Shown here: in pieces, positions 12,758 to 24,981 of the stretch
Layout of the letters: each line of letters begins with the position of its first letter
Position numbering within the stretch: position 1 is the first letter of the stretch
Assembly: GCA_029964075.1 (NCBI GenBank)
Contig: CM057147.1
Coordinates: forward strand, 24,077,513 to 24,141,512
Source: Patiria pectinifera
Lineage: Eukaryota; Echinodermata; Asteroidea; Valvatida; Asterinidae
Length of the DNA stretch: 64,000 nucleotides
Reading direction: 5' to 3'
Notes under the pieces: generated by a model
What the model was told of the DNA's origin: nothing
The model's database searches: none
What the model saw: only the letters and a program-made list of their open reading frames with translations
Made by a program: the position numbers and the translations under genes

Positions 12758-14769
12758 CAGTCGAGGAACCAAACACGACCAGATGGCATTTGGAAACTAA
12801 TTTTGCAGTGTCAGCATCAGGCTTAGGGACGCTGCGTCCTGGAACAGCCCAATTGGGCTACAAAAAGGCGCTTTGAACGAAATGATGTTAATCTAAAAGA
12901 ACATTTAAAAGTAGGATATAGACATCCAAACGACCATCCTTTAAAACTGGGCGTTTTGTGTAATTCCTGTATATGCGTGTGAGAACGACTTCCTGGGTCA
13001 CATTTAAGGACACAGTGCCCCTTTAATAATAAGAAGACTGCCCGGCTTGTTGCTATTTCAGTAGAGGGCGCTCTCTGGTTAAATAAAGTCAGAGGAGCTA
13101 TTGGAAGTTGAAACACTAAATCACAAATAGGCTATAACTGGCTTCGCGAGATCATGGGCAAAAAATGCAGTACATACATGATGCTAACATTATGTACATG
13201 TACTTATAGTATAGGCGTCACAAGTATACATAAAAGTAGGCCATCACAGTACAGAATTATAATATCACAATGTACTCCAAGTACTCTGGCCTTATTATTC
13301 ATAGACTTGTTTTAAACATGAAGTAGCCTACCATGCCGGTCTTAAAACATCAGCATCTAGCAGCTAGCGGCGCAGCCAGGGTTCTCAGCGTTTTGGGGGG
13401 GACGGATGTTATAGTGGAGGGGCGCCCAATTTCATCCGTGCTGAAAGGTATAGACAGGTTTTTCACCGGGCATCTGGCCTCCATCAAATCAAAAATTGAA
13501 AGGGGGGGGGGGTCGCTGTTCAAAACCACCATTATGGCCAATGTCAGACAATAGGTGGCGCTATTCGCTTTCCACGGGAGTAGAATAAACTGGCCGAGCG
13601 CGAAAAACAGGGTTTTCGTAAAATACACCCACAAAAGGTGACAACAAGGCACCTTCTGTTAAACCACCTAATCATGGTAATTGTGGGACTGTGCTTTTCT
13701 CTGGTTGCCAAATTTCCAGTGGGGGAGGGGAGGGGCGACCAACCCAATGTTGAATATCTATTTGATGAAATAAAGGTCCGTGTGAACCTCCAGAGTGATT
13801 TTCTGGTGAACAATATTGTGCTGTGATAGCTCCCTGTGGACAAAACTGGCAAGTCTTTATGGGTGCACACATAGGCCTAAATCCATTCGCCGAACTCATG
13901 AATAAAGTTTTACCCTAAAAAAAATATTAGAGAGTTCTGAGAGACATAAAATTGGGGAATTGAAGAGATATGGCAATGAACCTCTAGCCTGGACTTGGGG
14001 CTTCCAATTTTGAGTATACTTTGGATGCAATTGGGCTCGAAAGTGGCGCTATTTTGCCATGTTGTGGAGAAATCGTTTTTCAAGATGGCTGTACCGTTCC
14101 GCTTTGGGGGAAAATAGGGGTCGTCTTCTTTGGGTGAGAATATCTCGAAAAGTCAATGGTCAACCCACCAAAAAATGAAAATAAAATGAAAGATGACATG
14201 TTGATTTAGGGGAACATTTGCTCCTCCCATCAAATTAACAGCACTATGGCTTCGCAGCTCTTTTCCTTGTTTTTGCCTCCGTTTTCCGGGGGGGGGGGCA
14301 AGCGCACAGAACTTTAAAACGATGGTTGTGTTTAAAATTCCGTAACTTAAAAAGCACATAAGTGATTTGAATGATTCTTGTACTAAAAGAGAGATTATGG
14401 ATTGGGCTTTCATATGCTAGATTTTAAAAGTGCTACATGCACAACTTCACTAAAACAATAGTCCGGACATTTGGTTTTCGTTTTTTGACTCACCTTGTAC
14501 AGCTCCTTCTCATTTATCATTCTATTTTTTCATCCTCTTTCTCTTCTGTGATTTTCAAGTATTCCAATTTTCTAGGTTTCAAACATCCCAGTCCGTTGGT
14601 TCGTTTTTGTTTGGTTTTGTTTTGTCTGTCCTGTTCTGTTCTCTGTTTTCTTTGTACGAGTTGTTATTAATTTTGTCCATTCTCTTGTTTTAAAGACGTT
14701 GTCTTTTGAATATGCCTCCGAAATTGCCTGTCTGGCATTCGTGTCTTACACATGTAATTTTCATTCTTG
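12758..14769. other. Segment present only in module A (about 2 kb)
   Basis: It follows the LINE tail and is missing from module B, where LINE sequence joins directly to the equivalent of 14770. I see no gene. It holds G-rich tracts (13400, 13500, 14290) and T-rich sequence at 14480-14650. Open frames on both strands lack domain signatures. Confidence 0.6.
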
Positions 14770-14851
14770 TATCATCAAACATCTTTCTTATATCGACCTT
14801 CTTTAAAATTTACATGTTGCAATATGGCAATAAATGTTGGGATGAATTGAA

Positions 14852-15024
14852 TACGGGCGATTCCCAATAGTGCGCCTCCAAGAGTTTACAACGCGTTGGC
14901 CAATCACAATGCGCGAAATCAGTCGACCTTTTTCCAGACGCGCATTGGGTCGACAGATTTTGCGCATTGTGATTGGCCAACGCGTTGCAAACTCTTGGAG
15001 GCGCACTATTGGGAATCGCCCGTA
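14852..15024. mobile_element. 173 bp near-perfect foldback element with 5 bp TTGAA duplication
   Basis: The arms start TACGGGCGATTCCCAATAG and pair for about 78 bases with very few mismatches around a loop of under 20 bases. TTGAA flanks both ends (14847-14851 and 15025-15029). Almost the whole element is inverted repeat. A matching copy lies at 57978-58150. Confidence 0.75.
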
Positions 15025-15029
15025 TTGAA

Positions 15030-16035
15030 GTGTGCATCTTTAGTTTGTCAAATGCTGATATACGAAGATGAAGGTCTGGGCTATGGGGTTCTAAAAATGG
15101 ACAGGCAAATGTCAGGATAGGTTTCCGCGACTGGGGGTCGCAGGTTAGACTCAGAGATTGCAAGGGTTCGACAGGAGCCTCATAGATCATCGGGTTCCAG
15201 ATTTATTGTCGCATCGAATTGGCTCCGTGAAAACTGTGATTGTGAATAAACATACGAGTAAATCACAATGTGTAATCAATCAAAATTATGACAGAAGTGC
15301 ACATTGAATACCTATATTAAAGTGTAATGAATCATCTGTAGAATACTAAGAAATCAGTAAGCCCTGGCTCTCAACTTGTCATTGCATAAAGCTTGGGATC
15401 TTTCATTGGTTTAACTATAGGTCAAAGGGTTTTGGAATTATGGCTTTTTAATTATTCATATGCATGAATGGTAATTCTATTCCGTGTACCCTACGAATAT
15501 GGGGGGAAAAAGTTTGTCCGATTTTTATCTTTTTGGTATTAAAAGATGCGCAAGGCTCGCGGCTAAAAAGTCAGAACAGCTCGGGTCGCGATTTTGTTTT
15601 TTAAAGCTATCGCGGAAAAAGTTGGGGGGGGGGGGAGACGGATTCCGCCCAGGCCCCTTTAGGGTTAAAGAACTTGTTACATTTCTCCAGAACTCACCCC
15701 CTCAACTCAGCCTCTCTTGCCCCGCCTCTCATAATTCTACCTAACCCCCTTTTTTGCCCGCCCGACCCTGTTGCCCCTAATCCCTTGCCTCAGCCCCCAA
15801 TTGTATTTCAAATAATTCGTCTTCTCTTCTCAACCCATTGCCCTGCTCACCCAGCCATCACCCACGTTCCTGATGATCCTCCCTGATATATAGCTCCCCA
15901 CCAATTATTATTTTTTTCTTCAAGTTGCCTTTTCTTAACCTTGCCATAAGGCCTCCTTTCTCCAAAGCTTTATTTCCTATCCATGCGATACTCTCAAGTA
16001 GGCGCTTATCAGTGAATAGCGCCCTCTATTGACCT
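15030..16035. other. Non-coding tract shared with module B
   Basis: No gene is seen. It contains an AT-rich part, a poly-G run (about 15625-15637) and a strongly C/T-rich stretch (15690-15900). The homologous tract in B is 58156-59155. Homology between the modules breaks at about 16033, where A jumps straight into the first repeat unit. Confidence 0.5.
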
Positions 16036-17926
16036 CTAAAGCCCCCCGAACGCCCCCGGGCGCGACACTGCCATTTTGTAATAATGATGACCTCGGTACA
16101 GGGTCAAATCAATATGCGGTGATTTTGTTGTCCAGCCGGCCGGCGTTAAAATATTGCATAAGGTCAACGGTATTTATATTGATCAGTGTTTATTAGTTTC
16201 CATAATGATCAGTCTGCTACGTCGATCTCTATTAAAGGTTAATAACGTGTCTTAGATACTGTAATTTCACTGATCTAGATCAGCCTTTTCTCCTGGCTTA
16301 ACGACATGTCCCCTTTTCTTAAAGTAATTTTCCTTTTTTGGTGCTTTGTTTTTGTTTCTGATCCTGCGGAGCTACTGGAAGGATCTATGGCCTCGTCCAT
16401 TCTCAAATCTTAAGTTATTTTTGTGGTTTTTTTTTAGTAGAGTTAGCTAATGTGCATGTTAAATATTTGTAAAAACCGAAATGAACAAAATAATTATAAA
16501 AAAGGGCCATAAAAATTGCTTTTTACTTCATATGCACTGCGTTGCATATAAATTGCCTTATATACACCGGGTTGCATAACTTTATGTAAAATCAATTTTA
16601 TAGTATATATTAACACACATCAAATCTCGCACGTTTAGCAGAACATGACAACAATATAAACAAAATTGAAAATTGCGCTTGTCGAAGGTCAAGGGAGGAA
16701 AGACGTGAGAGGGGGTTGACAAATTTGCCGACGAACCCTCCGTGCTTGGAGGTAGCCGGGCCTCAACCGACCGCTAACAAAGTGTGAGGCTAGCGTAGGT
16801 TTACTCAGAGAGAACGGAGTACCTTGTTGCAGGGGCGGTCTGGGGGCATCCCCCCCCCCATTTACCCTAGTGCCCCTTTTGTGGACATAAATGTGTCCCC
16901 TCGAGCATAAATTTGCTCCCTCGAAATGAAAGAAAACATGACCTAAAAGTTTCTGACAATTTGTTTTGAGTAACCATGCGCCCTGAAAATGGGCACATAA
17001 TGCGTAGATTGCATAATGACCGGTTTTGAAGAAAGTCCTCTACACTTATACACTCAGATGTAGTTTCACATTCAACATTAATGTATCCAGTGTTTTCTCA
17101 AAACAGTGAAAGTACAACTGGGTAAACAGTAGCATGTGAATGTCCGGCACGTACGTACGCGGATGTGAATCTTCTCCCGAAGTGATTCTTCAATCTGCAA
17201 CAGTTGCCAATCGGATAGAAACAAGTCGGGCCTGCGGAAAGTCAATGTTTTCAAGGTTTATTTTTTTTTCTTCTTTCCTCCTTTTTCTGCATTTATTGAC
17301 ACACGTCCAAACCGTTAGTTTATTGACCGATCTTTTTGGGATGGCTTCGGGACTTTCCCTCTCGTTGGTGTTTGGAGGTCCCTGCCAAATCTCGTTGGCG
17401 TTTGGAGGTCCCTGCCAAATCTCGTTGGTGTTTGGAGGTCCCTGCCAAATCTCGTTGGCGTTTGGAGGTCCCTGCCAAATCTCGTTGGCGTTTGGAGGTC
17501 CCTGCCAAATCTCGTTGGCGTTTGGAGGTCCCTGCCAAATCTCGTTGGTGTTTGGAGGTCCCTGCCAAATCTCGTTGGTGTTTGGAGGTCCCTGCCAAAT
17601 ATCTGGCAAAACGACTGTTGACATCGAACTTTCATCCAATAAAATTGAGCATCAGAGAAAACAATCGTCGGCAGCGTGCCAAGACATTTTAAAGGAAAAT
17701 AGCGCCCTCTTTCGCTCAGAGACGTACATGTTTGGCTAAAGGTTGGTATTTCACGATACACATGGGCCATTTTGCAACGTTTTTTTTTTTTTACACATTT
17801 TTAAAAGTTAAATTTTTGTGGTGCCACTTACACCCCTATTATACTACTCGAAAACAGGCCACATTCATATCACCAAGGCCAAATCGAGGGACTAAAAAAA
17901 AAAATTGACAACCTCTTGGGGGGTGG
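16036..17926. repeat. Repeat unit U1 of a roughly 1.9 kb tandem family
   Basis: It starts CTAAAGCCCCCCGAACGCC and ends at the next such start. Internal landmarks are a GCCGGCCGGC box, an ATATAAATTGCCT stretch, a GTGCCCCTTTTGTGGAC stretch, the 30 bp minisatellite, and a final 330 base tail beginning GACATCGAACTTTCATCC. Related units follow at 17927 and 19722, and two more occur near the right end (59476 and 61882). Confidence 0.75.
17361..17600. repeat. 30 bp minisatellite, 8 copies
   Basis: There are eight exact 30-base units with the core GTTTGGAGGTCCCTGCC. Only one position varies (TGG then T or C then G), reading T C T C C C T T across the array. That is a CpG/TpG difference. Because 30 is a multiple of three, open frames appear on both strands; I do not read them as genes. 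Confidence 0.95.
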
Positions 17927-19721
17927 CTAAAGCCCCCCGAACGCCCCCGGGTGCGACACTGCCATTTTGTAATAATGATGACCTCGGTACAGGGTCAAAT
18001 CAATATGCGGTGATTTTGTTGTCCAGCCGGCCGGCGTTAAAATATTGCATAAGGTCAACGGTATTTATATTAATCAGTGTTTATTAGTTTCCATAATGAT
18101 CAGTCTGCTACGTCGATCTCTAATAAAGTTTAATAACGTGTCTTAGATACTGTAATTTCACTGATCTAGATCAGCCTTTTCTCCTGGCGTAATGATATGT
18201 CCCCTTTTCTTAAAGTCATTTTCCTTTTTTGGTGCTTTGTTTTTGTTTCTGATCCTGCGGAGCTACTGGAAGGATCTATGGCCTCGTCCATTCTCAAACT
18301 TTCAGTTATTTTTGTGGTTTTTTTTTTTTTAGTAGAGTTAGCTAATGTGCATGTTAAATATTTGTAAATACCGAAATGAACAAAATAATTATAAAAAAAG
18401 GGCCATAAAAATTGCTTTTTACTTCATATGCACTGCGTTGCATATAAATTGCCTCATATACACCGGGTTGCATATATAAAATCAAAATCTTTCCGCGGAT
18501 GATAAGAACTCAGACAAGTTTATATTAACACACATCAAATCTCGCATGTATAGCACAACATGACAACAATATAAATAAAATTAAAAATTGGTGCTTGTCG
18601 GAGGTCAAGGGAGGAAAGACGTGAGAGGGGGTTGACAAATTTGCCGACGAACCCTCCGTGCTTGGAGGTAGCCGGGCCTCAACCGACCGCTAACAAAGTG
18701 TGAGGCTAGCGTAGGTTTACTCCGAGAGAACGGAGTACCTTGTTGCAGGGGCGGTGGAACGGGGGAGGGGGCGGCCTGGGGGCACCCCCCCCCCCTCAGA
18801 TTTACCCTAGTGCCCCTTTTGTGGACAGAAATGTGCCCCCTCGAGCATAAATTTGCTCCCTCGAGATGAAAGAAAACATGACCTAAAAGTTTCTGACAAT
18901 TTGTTTTGAGTAACCATTTCCCAAATGGTAAAGATAGTTTTGATATGAACGAGGAATATGAATATGCCCAAAAGCTTCACAATGCGCCCTGAAAATGGGC
19001 ACATAATAAGTAGTTAGCATAAATGGCCGGTTTTGAAGAACGTCCTCTACACTTATACACTCAGATGTAGTTTCACATTCAACATTAATGTATCCAGTGT
19101 TTTCTCAAAAAGTGAAAGTACAACTGGGTAAACACAGTAGCATATGTGAAAGTCCGGCACGTACGTACGCGGATGTAAATCTTCTCCCGAACTGATTCTT
19201 CAATCTGCATACAATTGCCAATCGGAAAGGAACGAGTCGGGCCTGCGGAAAGTCAATGTTTTCAAGGTTTATTTCGTTCTTTTTCTTCTTTCCTTCTTTT
19301 TCTGCATTTATTGACACACGTCCAAACCGTTAGTTTATTGACCGATCTTTTTGGGATGGCTTTGGGACTTTCCCTCTCGTTGGTGTTTGGAGGTTCCTGC
19401 CAAATCTCGTTGGTGTTTGGAGGTCCCTGCCAAATATCCCGTAAAATGACTGTTTCCTTGTAGAAAATGGATGTTCATTTTATTCAGTTGAAGGTTCACA
19501 AAGTCTCCGCATTTTTGTGTGTGAAATATGACATGGGGACAAGACTGGGGTCCAATAATTCGAAGGAGGCACAAGGAGGAGTGAGGTGGGGCGGGGGGGG
19601 GGTAGTTTTTGGGAGCACTTAATGGGTTTCAAAAAAGGTCAGTTCTGCCCCAAATTCTGAGGGGATTAGGCCTGCTTGGAGCTGTGGGGGGGGGATGTTT
19701 TCGCAACTTCGTTTCTTGCAA
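17927..19721. repeat. Repeat unit U2
   Basis: This is the second tandem unit, collinear with U1. It has a two-copy minisatellite (19376-19435), and its 3' end differs after ATGACTGTTTCCTTGTAG (G-rich, ending near TTTCTTGCAA). No coding exon is seen. Confidence 0.7.
19376..19435. repeat. 30 bp minisatellite, 2 copies (U2)
   Basis: Same unit as at 17361. The first copy has a C-to-T change in GGTTCC. Confidence 0.9.
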
Positions 19722-20300
19722 CCCCCGGGTGCGACACTGCCATTTTGTTATAATGATGACCTCGGTACAGGGTCAAATCAATATGCGGTGATTTTGTTGT
19801 CCAGCCGGCCGGCATAAAATATTGCATAAGGTCAACGGTATTTATATTGAACAGTGTAAATTAGTTTCCATAATGATCAGTCTGCTACATCGATCTCTAT
19901 TAAAGGTTAATAACGTGTCTTAGATACTGTAATTTCACTGATCTAGATCAGCCTTTTCTCTTTGCGTGATGATGTGTCCCCTTTTCTTACAGTAAATTTC
20001 CTTCTTTGGTGCTTTGTTTTTGTTTTTGATCCTGCGCATTTACTGGAAGGATCTATGGCCTCGTCCGTTCTCAAATCTTCAGTTATTTTTGTGGTTTTTT
20101 TTCAGTAGAGTTAGCTAATGTGCATGTTAAATATTTGTAAATACCGACATGAACAAAATAATTATAAAAAGGGCCATACAAATGGCTTTTTACTTCATAT
20201 GCACTGCGTTGCATATAAATTGCCTCATATACACCGGGTTGCATATATAAAATCAAAATCTTTCCGCGGATGATAAGAACTCAGACAAGTTTATAGTATA

Positions 20301-21854
20301 CAAGCTGATTTACCCGATCATAGATCGGGTAGGGCGTAGTGTTGTGGATGAAAATGTGGAGAGTTAAATGTAAATGGGGGATATAGTTGGGGAGACATGC
20401 AGTTATAGAAAAGCAATTTCTGTGGTGTGATCTGAGGCAATTTGTGACCACTAAAACCAATTTGAGCAAAAGGTCATCTTTTAAAGTTTTGAGTTTGGAG
20501 TAATTGAATCAGCCACATGCATTCTGAGCAATATAATCATTATTGTAGGCTACGATTTTTTTCGGGGAAGAAAAAGTGGGGGTGAGGTGGGGCGGGGGAC
20601 CAAACAATGTCCCCCGCTTTGAAATGTGGGGGGGGGGGGGGGCATGGGTTCCCCCTATCCCCCGTCGATTTACACACATGATAGTTATGTACCATGGCAA
20701 CTGTCTGTAAATGTTCCCGTTGGTCTGTTAAATTGGCATTTTGTGAGGCAGTCGCATTTGGAAAACGTAGTGAAAAGGTTACTGTAGTACACAGGCAAGG
20801 CTGATTGTATGTACAATTTTGACAATAAATCATAATGCAATAAAACGTGAAGGTGTCATTTGAAATGAAAATGTTGAGTGTAATTACCATAAAATTCGGT
20901 CTGAATCATGGAGGAAGGTCGATCACAATTAAGTTTCAGTATTGGACTCTTCAACAAACGTAAACTTGACTTCTTACAATTTGCGACACCGTCTGCGAGG
21001 AAGAAGTCGATTCAACTTTATCGCGATATTTGAAGCAATGCATCGATATCCTTCGTTGACCCCAAACAGGCCCCCGAAATTATAACGCGACACTGAATTA
21101 TGGCGGGCAGCGAACTCACAACGCTCAGCCTTGGTGGTGGAAGCATGGAGCTGTAAACACATTATGGAAGCAACAGCACTCTACCACGCGACGTCACATG
21201 CTTGCGCTTCAAATAGCGAGCACCGTAGACTCAACCTCGTTTCCAGGGTGTGGAGCAGGCTGCAGTACGCGTTGCCAGTGACGGTTTTACACATAGCCGG
21301 GAAGTGCCACGCAGTGTAGACTTTCGATTGGTCAGACCGCGCAAGGCATACTAATGTGTAGTCCTTCTGAGTATTCGTTGCACTCAGCGCAGGAGCGGCA
21401 AGCGAAGCATATGAAAGAATAGGGACACTTGGTGGCCACGCACCATGGACAAAAAATATTTTACCAAGGTCACCCCATACTAACGTTTGGTGAACGCTTT
21501 TGCCGAACGGCCGAGTAGAACACGTAAACGAAACCCCTACGTTGGCCTCGCTGACCTCGCACAGTCTAGACACGCAGAAAAGCCAGCATAGGGGCGGCCA
21601 GGCAGTCAACGTGAAAGCGCACACGACGGCAAATTCCTGTGCAAAATGCAGTCACGAAAAATCGACGAAACGGATCGCCGGTCCGTACGGGAAAATAAGG
21701 ACGACCCGAAGCGTCCGACCCGGCGGAAGACACCCTCCGCATTTTTCCAAGGACGTGGAGCGATTTTGGCGCCGCGTGAGCTCGCGGTCTCGGATCCTTT
21801 CATGAGCAAACATCGTCTCGCAGGCCGAGTAAACTTCTCTTATATATATATAGA
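20301..21854. repeat. Segment V, shared with 62478-64000
   Basis: About 1.55 kb interrupts the repeat unit between GTTTATAGTATA and TATTAACACAC. It opens with a short palindrome (ACCCGATCATAGATCGGGT), has a poly-G run near 20630, and ends in a GC- and CpG-rich patch (about 21480-21835). One frame in that patch (start 21646, MQSRKIDETDRRSV) stays open in the other copy but with mostly amino-acid-changing differences. I do not call it a gene. Confidence 0.55.
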
Positions 21855-21993
21855 TATTAACACACATCAAATCTTGCATGTATAGCACAACATGACAACA
21901 ACATAAACAAAATTGAAAATTGCGCTTGTCGAAGGTCAAAGGAGGAAAGACGTGAGAGAGGGTTGACAAATTTGCCGACGAACACGTGCTGGG

Positions 21994-22482
21994 GGGTCCA
22001 CTGTACTAATTCAAGCCCCATTGAAAACAGTGTAAAATCAACAAAGTTCAGGGCCTAGTAACATGCAAGCCAACATCACTGGGGTTTCTGAAACAAAAAT
22101 TAAATTATTGTCTTGTCTTTCATCTTTTCGTTTCTTTTCAATTTTACGTACATTAGCCAATTACATTTTTAAATATTCACACCCAAATAAAAATCACCTC
22201 CCGAAAAGTGATAGTTCCCGAGCCTGCATGTACCCATTTTACAAGTGGCACCCTTCCACTTTCACAGGCAAATAGGACCCATTTTTTCATCCGTGATTTT
22301 ATCAAGCCTGCCCTCAGATGGAAGCCCCCAAACCAGGGAGTTGATCCTTGGGTATATTTAAACAATTCCACCGTTTTTAAAGCCAAACGGTCTCCGTTTT
22401 CAAAAGAAATTGTGGGGGGGGGGCACTTTTTATGCTAATCAGCTGGCGTAGAAATTCTCGCTTGAATTAGTTCAGTGCACCC
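21994..22482. mobile_element. MITE-like element W (copy 1)
   Basis: Imperfect terminal inverted repeats of about 23 bases, GGGTCCACTGTACTAATTC at the left and GGGTGCACTGAACTAACTC at the right when reversed. It is present in U3 and in U4 (60214-60711) but absent from U1 and U2 at the same site, which supports insertion. Confidence 0.6.
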
Positions 22483-22857
22483 TGGGAGGTATAGCCGGGC
22501 CAGCGAATTCTTCTAGTCAGCCGACCGCTAACAAAGTGTGAGGCTAGCGTAGGTTTACTCAGAGAACGGAGTACCTTGTTGCAGGGGCGGTGGAACGGGG
22601 AAGGGGGGGGGCGGCCTGGGGGCACCCCCCCCCCTAATATTTACCCTAGTGCCCCTTTTGTAGACATAAATGTGCCCCCTCGAGCATAAATTTGCTCCCT
22701 CGAGATGAAAGAAACCATGACCTAAAAGTTTCTGACAATTTGTTTTGAGTAACCATTTCCCAAATGGTAAAGATAGTTTTGAAATGAACGAGGAATATGA
22801 ATATGCCCCAAAAGCTTTACAATGCGCCCTGAAAATGGGCACATAATGCGTAGTTAG

Positions 22858-24572
22858 CAGGCGCGGATCCATGATTTCTTTAGACGGGGGGCACACCTTC
22901 AGAGTAGTTGCTCCGAGGACTAATGCGAGCGTGAAGCGCAAAGCCCTTACGGCGTGGGGTCCGGGGCCCGCTTAACGGCCCCGAGAAATTTTGGATCCTA
23001 GATGCTCTGTGGTGCAATCTGAGGCGATTCCTGGCCCCTTTCCCCCTGCATTATTTGTGCAAAAGTTGATTATCTTGTAAGGATTTTTTAAAAATATACT
23101 CTTGTTTTTTTTTTACAAATTTTAAGCTACTGTGTACTTCAAAGTTGAAACCATGTATTTTCGTCTTCATAATTTCTTGCATTGTCTTAAAAAAAAAGGA
23201 ATTGTATATACTTAGACTGTAAACTGTTGCAACGAGCGATGCGCTGAGGCATTTGCTCCAACTTGACTAATGCGAACGCGGAGCAGTGTCTTAGGGCGTG
23301 GGTTCGGAGCCCACTGAAGGGCCCCGGGAAATTTTTGATTCTATAGATGTTCTGTGGTGCAAACTGAGGCGATTCCTGGCCCCATTTCATCAAAATGTTG
23401 TGAAGAATATTAGGATTTTTTTTCATTATCGCTTTGGTTTGCGGTAAAACCATGGTTTAAAAAAAAAAAAAAGTTTCCTCGGTTTGAAATTGTACTCTTG
23501 TATTTCTTAATACAAGCCCAGTTAAGTTTCTTCTGTTGTTCACTTGATAACCAAGTATTTTCGACTGCATAATCAATTTCTTGCATTTTATTTTTGTAAA
23601 GGAATTGGGTAGGCTTAGTTTTGTAAGTGTTTTAAGGATGCGTCGGGAGATCTGCCCGAGGACTTATAATGCGGAGCGCAATGTCTTTCGGCGTGGGGTC
23701 CGGGGCCCGCTTAAGGGCCCCGGGAATTTTTTTGATAATTAGATGCTCTGTACTTGGTGCAATCTGAGGCGATATCTGGCCCCTCTTTCCCTGAGTTATT
23801 GAGCAAAATGTTTTAAGTTAAATAAGGATTTTTTTCATTGGTTTGATATACATGTTTCTTTAACAAGCCTTATAAGTTTCTTTTGTCTTTCACTTGATAA
23901 CCAATTTCGTCTTCATAATTGTTTTTTTCGAGCATTTTATTTTTGAAACGGAATTGTATAGGCCTAGACTTAGTTTGTAAACTTTTGCAAGGATGCTTTC
24001 TAATGTTTTATATATTAAGTATAAATATTCAGTTATCAATAAGATAAGATTTTCTACGAACATTTTCTACGGAAACGGACATGTTTTGGACTCCTTGAAA
24101 GCGCGTGGAAGAAATGCTGGCAAATTGTTATACGAAAACACACCCCTTGACCAATAGTGTGGTCCAAAGAGTAGCTTTCAACGGGTATGTCGCGCTCATC
24201 GCGCTAAACACAGATCGGCTGTCACACGTGCGTGTTTTTCGTATCGGGACGTACGCTCATAATTATGAATCGCCATTTCATAACCCATATACCATGCAGG
24301 GTTACATGGAGTACGTACGGTGGGATCGCGGTTTACTTCGAAGCTTCTCGAGTTCCCTGTGTCATACTATACGGCCAAGTACACAATGTTTGCAGGCCGC
24401 TGATGTTTAATATCGGCGACGGCATTTTTGTTAGAAGGTTGCCCTCCTCCTTCCCTCCATTTCTCTCACCTCCCCCTCTTCCCCCCCCTGTTTTATTCAT
24501 TTTTTTGTGTGGACTCAATTTGACGGGGGATCAAGCACGTGCCCCCGCGGCCCACCCCTGGATCCGATGCTA
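22858..24572. mobile_element. hAT-like non-autonomous composite with three internal ~380 bp repeats
   Basis: It interrupts the repeat unit where U2 and U4 are continuous. The left end is CAGGCGCGGATCCA and the right end reads TGGATCCGATGCTA, an imperfect inverted pair of the hAT type. Inside, three degenerate direct repeats (about 22925, 23265 and 23665) each carry a GGGGCCCGCTTAAGGGCCCC-like palindrome and a CAATCTGAGGCGATTCCTGG block. The flanking target duplication is poor. Confidence 0.45.
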
Positions 24573-24921
24573 ACTTAGCATAATGGCCGGTTTTGAAGAA
24601 CGTCCCCTACACTTATACACTCGATGTAGTTTCACATATCCATTGTTTTCTCAAAACAGTGAAAGTAGAACTGGGTAAACACAGTAGCATGTGAATGGGG
24701 GCACGTACACACGCGGATGTGAATCTTCTCCCGAAGAGATTCTTCAATCTACATCAGCTAGTTGCCAATCGGATAGGAACAAGTCGGGCCTGCGGAAAGT
24801 CAATGTTTTCAAGGTTTATTATGTTCTTTTCTTCTTTCCTTCTTTTTCTGCATTTATTGACACGCGTCCAAACCGTTAGTTTATTGACCGATCTTTTTGG
24901 GATGGCTTTGGGACTTTCCCT

Positions 24922-24981
24922 CTCGTTGGTGTTTGGAGGTTCCTGCCAAATCTCGTTGGTGTTTGGAGGTCCCTGCCAAAT
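24922..24981. repeat. 30 bp minisatellite, 2 copies (U3)
   Basis: Same unit and same first-copy variant as U2, indicating close relation between U2 and U3. Confidence 0.9.

Noticed and set aside
15674..15886. 70-residue Pro-rich frame identical in both modules
   Set aside because: It lies in a C/T-rich tract. Identity is explained by recent duplication, and no splice or family signal is present.
17190..17770. Long overlapping open frames on both strands across the minisatellite, encoding decapeptide repeats
   Set aside because: A 30-base unit keeps any frame open once it lacks stops. Frames on both strands are open together, copy number varies 2 to 8, and there is no start, splice or domain evidence.
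21181..21624. 147-residue minus-strand frame in segment V
   Set aside because: The other copy (63.4-63.6 kb) has it broken and shortened, and no domain is recognised.
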